A DNA stretch of 56,009 nucleotides from Hyphomicrobiales bacterium (GTDB lineage: Bacteria > Pseudomonadota > Alphaproteobacteria > Rhizobiales > Rhizobiaceae). This document shows positions 32,760 through 41,286 of the stretch, piece by piece; positions within the stretch are counted from its first letter, which is position 1; each line of letters begins with the position of its first letter. The stretch is from contig UCGV01000044.1 of the NCBI GenBank assembly GCA_900471925.1, positions 1 to 56,009 of the forward strand, in the 5' to 3' direction. The translations under genes were made by a program, and so were the position numbers. Below the pieces are notes generated by a model. The model had not been told where the DNA came from and searched no databases. It saw only the letters and a list, made by a program, of their open reading frames with translations.

Positions 32760-33788
32760 TCAAACCCACTCGTCGTGAACGGCCTGAAAGAGAGGCCCGA
32801 ACGCGTCGTGGAGGTAGGGCGCGAAACGCCGGGCAAGGTCTCGCCCCGCCAGCGTGTCGCTCGGATAATGGAGGCCGGCCCATTCGCGGTTTTCGGCGAC
32901 ATTCTGGGCGATACGGGCAAGTTCGTCCGTGGCTGGATGTTCTGGCAGGATGGTTGCGAAGGCGAAGGCGATCGAAAAGCACTGGAACGAATGATTGCTG
33001 GGGTAGGATTCATGGACCGGCACGGCCAGGAGCGGCCGCAGCATCGGTTCGAACTGGTTGGGGCGCAGCCGGTTGAACTGGCTTTTGTAGATCAGCCCGA
33101 CATATTCGCAGGCCGTCAGGATCGCCTGAAACAGGCCTTCGGTCTGTTCGAAACCGCCGAGATCCTCGATGTGCAAGGAACGGGTGAATTCGGCGACCGA
33201 GATCGTCGATTCGATCTGGATGTCGGGCAGCCGGCGCATCCGCTCACGATCGCGTCGTTGCATGGACAGCATAACGGTGGTTTCCAGTCTCGTAAAATCC
33301 GGCCCGGGCGGTGGCAAGATGTCGAGCATTTCCCAGGTGAAACGCCGTGCGGCGGTGTAGGCGTTTCGTGACGGCTGCTGGTGCAGCCGGCGCAGTTCGA
33401 AGGAGGGCAGAAGCTGCGACACGCCGAGGCTGGCGCCGTCCATCGTCGATTTGTTCTTGTTTTTGTTTTTGTTCTTATTCTTGTTTTTGTTCAGCGAAGC
33501 CTTGTTCAGCACCGACTTGTTCGCCACGCTCTTGTTGAGGACCGAGGCGGCGGCCATCGTCGCCATCATCGGGCCGGATGGCGGCGGACCATCATCGTCC
33601 GGACTGAGTTGAAGCGAAGGGTCCGAGGATATATCGGAAACGGGAGGGAGTGCACTGATTTCCGGGGCAGGGCCGGCATCATCCCTGGGCTCGCAGGCGA
33701 GCACCGTGTCCGGTTCAATCTTGAATTTGTAAGTGTTCAAAAATGATACAATTTTTAATTGTGTATCTGGGTTTGTATCCGCTTCCAT
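32760..33788 (-). CDS. PAP2/vanadium-haloperoxidase-like protein with Asn-Lys repeat
   Basis: 342-aa protein. The C-terminal half has the complete acid phosphatase/vanadium-haloperoxidase active site: K235-x6-R-P243 (KSQFNRLRP), PSNH at 263-266 and R301-x5-H307-x3-D311 (REWAGLHYPSD). No membrane helices or signal peptide are evident. The N-terminal third is disordered and ends in pentapeptide repeats of SVLNK type and seven Asn-Lys units (residues 82-113). ATG at 33788 has AGGAGG five bases upstream. It follows the BTAD/TPR regulator gene by 43 bp. Phosphatase or halogenating activity cannot be told apart from the sequence. Confidence 0.8.
   Translation of the reverse strand: MEADTNPDTQLKIVSFLNTYKFKIEPDTVLACEPRDDAGPAPEISALPPVSDISSDPSLQLSPDDDGPPPSGPMMATMAAASVLNKSVANKSVLNKASLNKNKNKNKNKNKNKSTMDGASLGVSQLLPSFELRRLHQQPSRNAYTAARRFTWEMLDILPPPGPDFTRLETTVMLSMQRRDRERMRRLPDIQIESTISVAEFTRSLHIEDLGGFEQTEGLFQAILTACEYVGLIYKSQFNRLRPNQFEPMLRPLLAVPVHESYPSNHSFQCFSIAFAFATILPEHPATDELARIAQNVAENREWAGLHYPSDTLAGRDLARRFAPYLHDAFGPLFQAVHDEWV
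33450..33545 (-). repeat. Coding tandem repeat: SVLNK-type pentapeptides then (Asn-Lys)7
   Basis: In the PAP2-like gene four imperfect 15-bp units encoding SVLNK/SVANK/SVLNK/ASLNK run into seven 6-bp units (AACAAA/AACAAG/AATAAG) encoding Asn-Lys. The near-identical hexamers invite slipped-strand length change in steps of two residues without frameshift. Confidence 0.85.
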
Positions 33789-33831
33789 TGCAGCCTCCTT
33801 GTGCAAAGTTCTGGAGAGAATTCTTAGGGAG

Positions 33832-35616
33832 TTAGCGTAGTCTGGCGCCCGCCTTCAGCAGGCCATCGACGAGGATCTGACCGCCCCCGGTATTGAGCAG
33901 TGGATAGCCGCTGGCGCGAAAGGCATTGATGGAGAAGCCACCTTCGACCGCCTCAAGTCGCTGCAGGTAATGCCGCGCGTTGCCGAGATCCTCGAAATGC
34001 GCGTGACTGGAGGCAAGATACCGCAGCAGGCTGTTGAAATTCGGCCGTGCCCGCAGAGCTTCCTCGCCCGCAGCGATGGCAGCGGCATGATCGCCGGCAA
34101 GTGCAGCCGCGATGCATTTGGTCGTGTCGAAATAATACTTGTGCGGGCTGTAGACCCCGAGCTCCTGCACCCAACGTGCCATGGAGACCGCCTTGTCGGG
34201 CTGGCCGGCATAACAATGAAGCATCGCATAGAGATCCCAGCTCAACGGCAGGGCCGGGTTCAGGCGGATCGATTTTTCAAACAGATCGGCAGCATAGTCA
34301 TATTCGCAGAACAGGAACGAATGGACGTGGCCGACGAGCGCAAGTGACACCGAATTCTGAGGATCGAGCTCCAGCGCCTTGCGCGCATAGGCCTGTGCTT
34401 CCTCGATGAGATACGCGTCAAGTGCGTTATAACGCTGGCCAACCTGGAACGTCCGAATGAAAGACAGCCAGGCGAAAGTCGATGAACGCGGTTGATACTG
34501 GATCTGTTCTTCAAGCCGCCGTTCCGCTTCCTCAAGATCGCCACGTGACAAGCGGAAGATTGCATTGACGGCGTCGATCAGAAGCCCATCCTGCGATACT
34601 CGACTGTCATTGGCCTGGGTTTCCTGGAAATAGGCCAACTGATCGACTGCCTGGCTGATCAGCGCCGACGCCGTGCCGAACTCGCCCCGCTCGAACTGGT
34701 TGCGGTTGATTGTCTGGCTGCCCAGCCAATGAATGCGGTTGTTGATCACGTGCTTCATGGCAAGTTCGATCAGCACCACGTCACCCTCGAAAGTCAGGCG
34801 CAGTTGCAGGCAGATCGGCAGGGTGATCTGCTGCTTGCTCTCGTCACGGTCTGGAAGAGCGAAAGACAGGTCGGTTACGCCGATGGCCAGCGTGTCAGTC
34901 ACCGCTTTGGCCATCAAGTTCTGGAACCGTACCGCAGCAATTTTCCCACCGTCTCCGGCACCTGTCATGATCGGGGGCTGGAGCGTCATGATCCATTGCC
35001 ATCCATCGTCGGCCAGCAGGCGAGGGGGCGCGATGCCGGCAATTGCTGTGAGTTTGGCTGCTCGCGGTGCGTCCATGCCGCCGGTCAAGGGTAGGAGTGC
35101 GGAATGTCCGGCAATATCGCGGGCGGGCTGCTGGCGCGGCTCGAAGACATCGTGAACTTGTCCTTCATCGAGCCGGCGGTACCAGTTCTGGCGTTCCAGC
35201 GTCAGCCAGTCCTCGAATTCCGGATCGCGAATGTCGATCCCTTCAAGCAGTTCGTCGGTGATCTGATCGGGCGATCGTTCGGACCGAACCATAATATCGG
35301 TGTCGAGCACGAGCCGATCCATATCCAGCCACACGGTATTCTTGTCGGCAATTAGAAGGCCGCGTGCTGGACCCAGCGATTTGTGAATGTCCAGAAGGGC
35401 CTGGCGCAGACTGGCGGCAGCCTGGTCGTCGGAGCGATCGCTCCACAGTTTGTCCCTGAGCCAGATTCTCGAACGCGACCCTCGCGCCGAGAGTGCGAGC
35501 ATGGCAAGAAGTGCCTGGGCTTTCTTGGATTTTGGTGTGACTGCTCGCCCGGCCGCATCCACGAGCGCAAAGGGCCCGAGCAGAAACATCCGAAACGGAT
35601 CGTGCCGCTTGTCCAT
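33832..35616 (-). CDS. BTAD/SARP-type winged-helix regulator with TPR repeats
   Basis: 594-aa cytoplasmic regulator. The N-terminal 110 residues fit the OmpR-like winged helix of BTAD/SARP activators (FLLGPFALVDAAGRAV, SKKAQALLAMLALS, and a DKLWSDRSDDQAAASLRQAL-type segment). An adenylate-cyclase-associated middle region of about 200 residues and C-terminal TPR-like helices follow (AYARKALELDPQNS, YAADLFEKSIRLNPALPL). I chose ATG at 35616 (GGTGGA upstream); earlier in-frame starts give a non-family N-terminus. It is 43 bp upstream of the PAP2-like gene on the same strand, so it probably drives that operon and is itself cotranscribed. The signal is unknown. Confidence 0.78.
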   Translation of the reverse strand: MDKRHDPFRMFLLGPFALVDAAGRAVTPKSKKAQALLAMLALSARGSRSRIWLRDKLWSDRSDDQAAASLRQALLDIHKSLGPARGLLIADKNTVWLDMDRLVLDTDIMVRSERSPDQITDELLEGIDIRDPEFEDWLTLERQNWYRRLDEGQVHDVFEPRQQPARDIAGHSALLPLTGGMDAPRAAKLTAIAGIAPPRLLADDGWQWIMTLQPPIMTGAGDGGKIAAVRFQNLMAKAVTDTLAIGVTDLSFALPDRDESKQQITLPICLQLRLTFEGDVVLIELAMKHVINNRIHWLGSQTINRNQFERGEFGTASALISQAVDQLAYFQETQANDSRVSQDGLLIDAVNAIFRLSRGDLEEAERRLEEQIQYQPRSSTFAWLSFIRTFQVGQRYNALDAYLIEEAQAYARKALELDPQNSVSLALVGHVHSFLFCEYDYAADLFEKSIRLNPALPLSWDLYAMLHCYAGQPDKAVSMARWVQELGVYSPHKYYFDTTKCIAAALAGDHAAAIAAGEEALRARPNFNSLLRYLASSHAHFEDLGNARHYLQRLEAVEGGFSINAFRASGYPLLNTGGGQILVDGLLKAGARLR

Positions 35617-36363
35617 GCGATCCACCGGCCCCGCCCTCGTTGCCCCCGATGCGCGCGTTTGGTAGCCCGAAGACCTAGCATCTGCAGACCAGTCTGCCAC
35701 AATTACAGCGTCTGGCAAGCAACCGAAGGGGGAAGTCGGTCTTCCGAGAGGTAAAACGGAGCTTTGGCGGTGGTCGAAATGAAGCATAGCTGGCTCGAAA
35801 CTCTCTTCATGACTTGGCAGGACGGCCGTAACACCGCCGCGTCAAAGCAGCGTCAAAGCGATGTTGTTCTGGATACGGATATTTTCCGCACGCCGCCGAA
35901 GGCTGCGAAGTACTGGTGGTAAAGGTACGGTAGAATTGGAAAAAGCACTGACGAATGTCCGACCGTGGCAAGACAACGCGCAGGACAGTGATCGGCACGG
36001 CCTATCCCGCCATGACCGGCCTGCTGTCGTCCTTCCCGTCGCGACTCGCCTGCAGATATCCCCGCATCCGCACGCGGATCGAAACTGGCATCATCGATGA
36101 GATCATCTGCGTATCGAGGCAGTTCTCATCAGTCTCGGCTTCATAAGACCGGTGGAGAATAGTGGCGCTCTGCACTTCTTCTCGCTTGCCCATGAGCGCT
36201 ATCTGCTGGCGATGGGCACGGAGAGCCCACTGTGCTGCAAAGGCGAGATTGATATCGAAAATCTGCGCTCCGAGAAGAGCCGCACTCGCCGTTTCCGCAT
36301 TCGATCCATTGCAGGCACAGCGCCGCAGCTATCGCCAATACGCTTTTCGCCCATCAACGCGGT
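35617..36363. other. Gene-poor region upstream of the BTAD regulator
   Basis: About 750 bp without a supported gene. Several short frames of 60-80 codons occur on both strands but lack ribosome sites and recognisable motifs. It must hold the promoter of the minus-strand regulator-PAP2-peptidase operon. A short direct repeat (GCGTCAAAGC twice) lies at about 35840-35860. Confidence 0.4.
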
Positions 36364-36540
36364 TCAGTAGCAAAGCGTTCGTAACATTCCTTCAAAATTA
36401 GGCTTGTTCTCGCAGTTCTGTATCTTTGTCGGATGTGCTGTCTGATCGTTTCGAGATGGTGATCGGGACACGGTGGGAGCCTGTGTTGAACATCCCGAAC
36501 AGACAATCGCAATCAACAGCACGAGTTGAAGCGGTCTCAT
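36364..36540 (-). CDS. Small predicted lipoprotein
   Basis: 58-aa protein with a short lipoprotein-type signal (MRPLQLVLLIAIVCSGCSTQ), where the cysteine in SGC would be lipidated, followed by a polar Ser/Thr/Pro-rich tail of about 40 residues with a C-terminal Cys-Tyr. ATG at 36540 has AGGAGAGG about eight bases upstream, a strong ribosome site. It is too short for usual gene finders. It resembles entericidin-sized envelope lipoproteins only in size and layout. Confidence 0.6.
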   Translation of the reverse strand: MRPLQLVLLIAIVCSGCSTQAPTVSRSPSRNDQTAHPTKIQNCENKPNFEGMLRTLCY

Positions 36541-36741
36541 TTCTTATCCTCTCCTCAATGCTCTGCTTTATACGAGGGCTGCGCTGCCAGTGCCTTGTCG
36601 ACCTCCCTACCTGCGTCGTCGGCCTATCAAGGCGAACGAAGTTGATGGCGCGCATGTGCGGAACTCCGATAGAGAATTGACGGTGCCGTCGAGCAGCTTC
36701 GCCGACTCCGCGTAGCCGGTATGCGCGACTGTAGCGGACGC

Positions 36742-38121
36742 TTAGCGAAACAACAGGCGCGAGCCGCTCGCGACGGCGCCGACGGCCGAGAAGGCGCAAC
36801 CGAGCGCAAGCGCCAGCGTCGGGCCGGCGTCGCCGGCCAGCACGAAGCAGAGGGCGACCAGTGCCGCTCCGGTTGCTTGGCCAATCAGCCGGGCAATGGC
36901 GATCACGCCGCTTGCGCCGCCCGCTCGTGACGGCGGCGCCGACGACATGATCGCTTTCTGGTTTGGAGATTGGAAGAAGCCGAACCCGGCTCCGCAAAAG
37001 ACAAAGCAAACGATCAGTGCGCTGAGCGGCGCTGATGCCGGCAGGATCGCCAGCAACCCCATGCCGATTGCCAGCATGGCAAGGCCAGCTCCACCGAGCA
37101 GGCCCGGGGCGATCCTGTCACAAAGCCGGCCGGCGATGGGGGCCATCAACGCGACGACAGCCGACCACGGGCTCAGGACGAAGCCTGTCTGGTCGGCGCT
37201 CATTGAAAGCGTGTGTTCGAGATAGAAGGGCAGAGCGACGAAGGCTAGCCCTTGTGTTGCAAACGCGCAGAAGGCGGTGAGGGCGGAGAGCCCAAAGACG
37301 GGCCGGCGCAACAGGTCCAGCGGCAGCATCGGAGCCGTCTTGCGGCGCTCGATAAAGGCAAGGATTGCCAACGCGATTGCGGCGATCGCGAGCGCCGATA
37401 TCGTTTGACGGGCGGGTTCTGCCTGGGCGGCCGATCCAAGGCCGAAGATCAGCGCCGCGAACCCGACGGTCGTCAGGGCGGTAGCGAGCATGTCGAACCT
37501 GTGGCCGGTCGCCTCCGACCGGGGTAGCGTGGAGAAAGAAAAGACAATCGCAACGAGGCCGATCGGCACATTGATCGCAAACAGCCACTCCCACGACGCG
37601 ACGGACAGAATGAGCGATGCGGCCGTTGGCCCGATAGCGAAGGAAACGCCGACGACGAGGGCGTTCATACCAAGCCCTCGGCCCAGGATGGATGTTGGAT
37701 AAAGCCTGGCGATCAGCGCAGTATTGACGCTCATGATAGCGCTGCCGCCTATCCCCTGCAGGATGCGCGCGAGTACAAGCTGCCATAGGCTGCCCGCCAC
37801 CGCGCAGAACCCGGACGCGCAAATGAACAGCAAAAGCCCCAGGAGATAGACACGGCGCTGGCCGATCACCGAACCGAGTGCGGCGAACGGCAGGAGCGTG
37901 GCAACGGCCGACAGCTGATAGGCATTGATGATCCACACGGATTCGGCCGGCGAGATGCCCATCGCCTGCGCAATCGTCGGCAGCGCCGTGTTGGCGATGG
38001 CGGTATCCAGCACGGCAAGGGCGATCGAGACCATGAGCGCTGCCATCGCAAGTTTCGAACGCGTTGATAGACTTGGGACGCCCTGAGCCTGGGCCGTCTC
38101 GAACGTTGTCGTTTCTGTCAT
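36742..38121 (-). CDS. MFS multidrug exporter, DHA2 (14-helix) family
   Basis: 459-aa inner-membrane proton-coupled exporter. Motif C-like and DHA2 signatures are visible: LDTAIANTALPTIAQAMG after the first helix, WIINAYQLSAVATLLPF and an LARILQGIGGSAIMSVN segment. Fourteen hydrophobic stretches can be counted. ATG at 38121 begins MTETTTFETA; a longer upstream frame lacks support. It resembles SmvA/QacA exporters of cationic compounds. It is divergent from the epoxide hydrolase gene by 255 bp, with no local regulator gene. Confidence 0.85.
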   Translation of the reverse strand: MTETTTFETAQAQGVPSLSTRSKLAMAALMVSIALAVLDTAIANTALPTIAQAMGISPAESVWIINAYQLSAVATLLPFAALGSVIGQRRVYLLGLLLFICASGFCAVAGSLWQLVLARILQGIGGSAIMSVNTALIARLYPTSILGRGLGMNALVVGVSFAIGPTAASLILSVASWEWLFAINVPIGLVAIVFSFSTLPRSEATGHRFDMLATALTTVGFAALIFGLGSAAQAEPARQTISALAIAAIALAILAFIERRKTAPMLPLDLLRRPVFGLSALTAFCAFATQGLAFVALPFYLEHTLSMSADQTGFVLSPWSAVVALMAPIAGRLCDRIAPGLLGGAGLAMLAIGMGLLAILPASAPLSALIVCFVFCGAGFGFFQSPNQKAIMSSAPPSRAGGASGVIAIARLIGQATGAALVALCFVLAGDAGPTLALALGCAFSAVGAVASGSRLLFR

Positions 38122-38376
38122 TGATTTCTTCTCGGTAGGTCGGCTTTCTGCATAGGGGCTCGCCGATGGCACGACAAGCCGCCGGCAGTCATTTCATGGT
38201 GATTGGAAACGCTGCTGCATAGAATCCTCCTATGCCGACCTGCACGTCGTGGCTGCCGTTGTACACGCTGTTACATTTCCGACCGGTGTTGGAAACACGC
38301 CAGATACGTCAACACCCGATACCGCTCTTCGTTACCGAGAGCCGCGAATGCGGCGTCAACAGAAGGAGAGTGTTTC

Positions 38377-39711
38377 ATGACAAAGTCCAATAATGTTTCC
38401 GCTGAGCGTCATATCGTCGACCGGGTAATCGCCATCGCGTTCAGCGCAATGTTCGTGGTTCCTGTCTACAGTCTGCAGGCGCATGCCGCGGATCTCGCGC
38501 CCAATGCTTCCGCAAGCGCGACGAATACAAATGAGGCCATCCGGCCATTCCAGGTTCACGTTCCGCAATCGCAGCTTGACGATTTGCGCAGGCGTATTGC
38601 CGATACCCGCTGGCCCGACAAGGAAACGGTAGGCGACGATTCCCAGGGGATTCAACTGGGGCGCGTCCAGGACCTGGTGAACTACTGGGGCACCCAATAT
38701 GACTGGCGGAAGGCCGAAGCCGAGCTGAATGCCTTGCCGGAATTCGTCACGACGATCGACGGTGTCGATATCCAGTTCATCCATGTTCGTTCGCGCAACC
38801 CCAACGCTCTGCCGATCATCCTCACCCATGGCTGGCCGGGATCGATCTTCGAGTTCATCAAGACCATCGGTCCGCTCACCGACCCGACGGCCTATGGCGG
38901 CCGGCCGGAAGATGCCTTCGATGTCGTCATACCTTCGATACCTGGCTACGGATTTTCCGGGAGGCCGACCGAACAGGGCTGGGGGCCGGACCGGGTTGCA
39001 CGCGCCTGGGATGTTCTGATGAAGCGGCTTGGATATGACCATTATGTTTCTCAAGGGGGCGACCATGGCTCGGTGATTTCCGACGCGCTGGCCCGCCAGG
39101 CACCCAAAGGTCTGCTCGGTATCCATCTGAATATGCCGGCGACCGTTCCCGGCAATCTCATGAAGGGGATCAACAGCGGAGATCCGGCTCCCGCCGAATT
39201 ATCGTTGTCGGAGCGGGAGGCCTATAATTCTCTCAGCACCTTCTTCGGCCGGAACGCCGCCTATGGCGCCATGATGGTAACCCGTCCGCAGACAATCGGC
39301 TATTCGCTGTCCGACTCGCCGTCCGGCCTAGCGTCGTTCATCTACGAGAAGTTTGCGCAATGGAGCGACAGTAATGGCAATCCTGAACGTGTCTTCTCCA
39401 GGGACGAGATGCTGAACGACATCACGCTTTATTGGCTGACCAATACCGGCGCATCGGCCTCGCGGTTTTATTGGGAAAACAATAATAACAACTTCAGTGC
39501 CGAAACGCAGAAAACGAAGGACATCAAGATCCCGGTCGGCATCACGGTATTTCCGAAGGAGATCTATCAGGCGCCTGAGAGCTGGGCCAAGCAGGCCTAT
39601 CCATCGCTGACCTACTATCATCAGGTCGACAAGGGTGGGCACTTTGCCGCCTGGGAGCAGCCTCAGGTTTTCGCCGAGGAGGTGAGAGCCGCTTTCAAAT
39701 CCGTACGATAA
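38377..39711 (+). CDS. Exported epoxide hydrolase (alpha/beta hydrolase)
   Basis: 444-aa protein with an N-terminal epoxide-hydrolase domain (FQVHVPQSQLDDLRRRIADTRWP, typical of microsomal-type enzymes) and an alpha/beta-hydrolase core. The oxyanion loop is HGWPGS, the nucleophile Asp lies in SQGGDHGS and the catalytic His in KGGHFAAWEQP. A signal peptide (VIAIAFSAMFVVPVYSLQAHA, cut near AHA-AD) predicts export, which is unusual for this class. ATG at 38377 has AGAAGGAGAG just upstream. A G-U-tolerant 10-bp hairpin follows the stop. The substrate is unknown. Confidence 0.88.
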   Translation: MTKSNNVSAERHIVDRVIAIAFSAMFVVPVYSLQAHAADLAPNASASATNTNEAIRPFQVHVPQSQLDDLRRRIADTRWPDKETVGDDSQGIQLGRVQDLVNYWGTQYDWRKAEAELNALPEFVTTIDGVDIQFIHVRSRNPNALPIILTHGWPGSIFEFIKTIGPLTDPTAYGGRPEDAFDVVIPSIPGYGFSGRPTEQGWGPDRVARAWDVLMKRLGYDHYVSQGGDHGSVISDALARQAPKGLLGIHLNMPATVPGNLMKGINSGDPAPAELSLSEREAYNSLSTFFGRNAAYGAMMVTRPQTIGYSLSDSPSGLASFIYEKFAQWSDSNGNPERVFSRDEMLNDITLYWLTNTGASASRFYWENNNNNFSAETQKTKDIKIPVGITVFPKEIYQAPESWAKQAYPSLTYYHQVDKGGHFAAWEQPQVFAEEVRAAFKSVR

Positions 39712-39730
39712 ACCAAGCCGGAACGGAAAA

Positions 39731-39754
39731 TGTGGCTCTCATCCGAGGGCCACA
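39731..39754 (+). terminator. Hairpin terminator after epoxide hydrolase
   Basis: TGTGGCTCTC pairs with GAGGGCCACA (one G-U pair) across a 4-nt loop, 20 bp past the stop, followed by TAAATT. It is a probable weak intrinsic terminator. Confidence 0.55.
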
Positions 39755-40079
39755 TAAATTAAAATGCGAATCGTCGTCGCATCGACCTAATCGTTGGTCA
39801 AACGCTCGGCTGCAAAGGGGCGCGGCCTGCGTCAGAAGCTTTGCTTCGCGTGAACTGGTGACGGCCGTGTACGTGCAAAAGCTTCGGCTCGGCTCGGCTC
39901 AGGTGAAGCGTGCAATACGCGCAGTGAGCTACGTGGCATGCGTCTGCACTGAAGGATGGCCCATGCCACCCGGCGCCGGACCTCATACTTCGCCTGGGCG
40001 GTTTTCTGCGAATGGATGTTTTCGACCATCTTGAGGATCATCTGGCTCCAACTCGACACGACGACCATCCTCGCCGGAG
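39755..40079. other. Intergenic gap between epoxide hydrolase and lacI-type gene
   Basis: About 325 bp at the 3' ends of two convergent genes. No supported gene or RNA was seen; a minus-strand frame (39832-40206) overlaps the regulator's coding sequence in another frame and has no motif. Confidence 0.4.
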
Positions 40080-41126
40080 TCAGTTCGGTGAACGAAGGTA
40101 GTCGCTTGGCGGACCGACAGTCCCGCGTTCGATCAGTCTGACAGACATTCCGATTCGGTGTACCCTGGCCTGATTGTTGAGCGCTCGCTCCCTCAACATC
40201 TCCCACCCAACGCGCCCGAGTTCCTCGCGTTCGATGCGGAGTGTCGTCAATGCCGGATTGCTGTGTTGGGCAATGGAAATATCGTCCATACCGATGACGG
40301 AATAGTCGCGGGGAATGTTGGCGCCACGAGCGCGAAGCGCGTCGATCACACCAAGAGCCATGATATCGTTGCTGCAGACGAAGGCGGTCGCTTTCGCATA
40401 GCGACCTTTTTGCATCGAATCGATCAACGCGTTCGCCATGCCGGGTTCCAGAATACCTGCGGCGGTAAGATCAAACAGATGCCTCTCTGGATCAATCGCA
40501 ATTCCAGCCTCCTGCATAGCGTCCCGGAAACCGTCGAACCGTTCCTTCAGCGACGTCCGAAATAACCTGCTGACATGCACGATCTCCGTATGGCCTTCCG
40601 ATAGAAGCCGCGTTGTTGCCAGCCACCCCGCAGACCGGTTGTCAGGGAGAACGCACGATAGACGCATCGTCCTGTCGATCCCGTTCAAGATCACCGCGGG
40701 TGCACGACTTCTGACAACCTGTTCGATCAACACCGGATGATCCAGGCCGACGAGAAGGAGACAAGCACCTTGATCTGCGACCAGCCTTTCGACGTTGACG
40801 CTGCCGGTTTCGATATCGGGTGTCATCAGGTGGACCTTTGCCGGCACGCCTGCCTCCTTGGCCGCGTCCAGCGCGCCCTGGATCACGCCTTCGTAAAACT
40901 GGGAATTCAGGTAAAGAGCCGCCGTCGTCACGACCGCCACGCCAGACGGGAAGGCATCAGCGACGTCGGCTGTCTTGTGCCGGTAGTCCAGGCGGGCGGC
41001 AGCCTCCAGAATGCGTTCGCGGCTTTCGTTTCCAACCCCTGACCTGTTGTTGAGAGCTTTTGACACGGAAGCAATGGAAACGCCTGCGGCCTCGGCAATG
41101 TCAGAGATTCTCGATCTGCGTGTCAT
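40080..41126 (-). CDS. LacI-family transcriptional regulator
   Basis: 348-aa repressor. The N-terminal helix-turn-helix is RISDIAEAAGVSIASVSKALNN, followed by the hinge-like VGNESRERILEAAARLDYR and a periplasmic-binding-protein-type effector domain (FVCSNDIMALGVIDALRARG, YSVIGMDDISIAQHSNPALTT). ATG at 41126 is preceded by a short GGAGTA-like site. It is divergent from a solute-binding-protein gene across 160 bp that contains an inverted repeat, so it likely controls that gene and the transferase downstream. Confidence 0.88.
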   Translation of the reverse strand: MTRRSRISDIAEAAGVSIASVSKALNNRSGVGNESRERILEAAARLDYRHKTADVADAFPSGVAVVTTAALYLNSQFYEGVIQGALDAAKEAGVPAKVHLMTPDIETGSVNVERLVADQGACLLLVGLDHPVLIEQVVRSRAPAVILNGIDRTMRLSCVLPDNRSAGWLATTRLLSEGHTEIVHVSRLFRTSLKERFDGFRDAMQEAGIAIDPERHLFDLTAAGILEPGMANALIDSMQKGRYAKATAFVCSNDIMALGVIDALRARGANIPRDYSVIGMDDISIAQHSNPALTTLRIEREELGRVGWEMLRERALNNQARVHRIGMSVRLIERGTVGPPSDYLRSPN

Positions 41127-41184
41127 CAGGGTACTCCTCGATCAAGATTTAACACGAGCAACCAATCTTCGCCACGTCCCGTAG

Positions 41185-41208
41185 AAATTTTCGCTGATTG
41201 CGAAATTT
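41185..41208. promoter_or_regulatory. Inverted repeat, candidate LacI-type operator
   Basis: AAATTTTCGC-TGATT-GCGAAATTT is a near-perfect inverted repeat in the 160-bp divergent region. Spacing is wider than in classic LacI operators (5-bp centre), so the link to this regulator is only positional. Confidence 0.4.
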
Positions 41209-41286
41209 TTCTTTTCACTAATATTTTTTCGTCTATCGTTGCCCTGTCGCCGCATCAAGCGGGCGGCATTGACCTGGGAGGGGAAA

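Noticed and set aside
33450..33495. Short repeat array resembling a CRISPR or VNTR
   Set aside because: Six-base units without spacers, in frame inside a coding region; a peptide repeat.
35955..36370. Two short plus-strand frames upstream of the lipoprotein gene
   Set aside because: No ribosome site, no motif, and composition unlike neighbouring genes.
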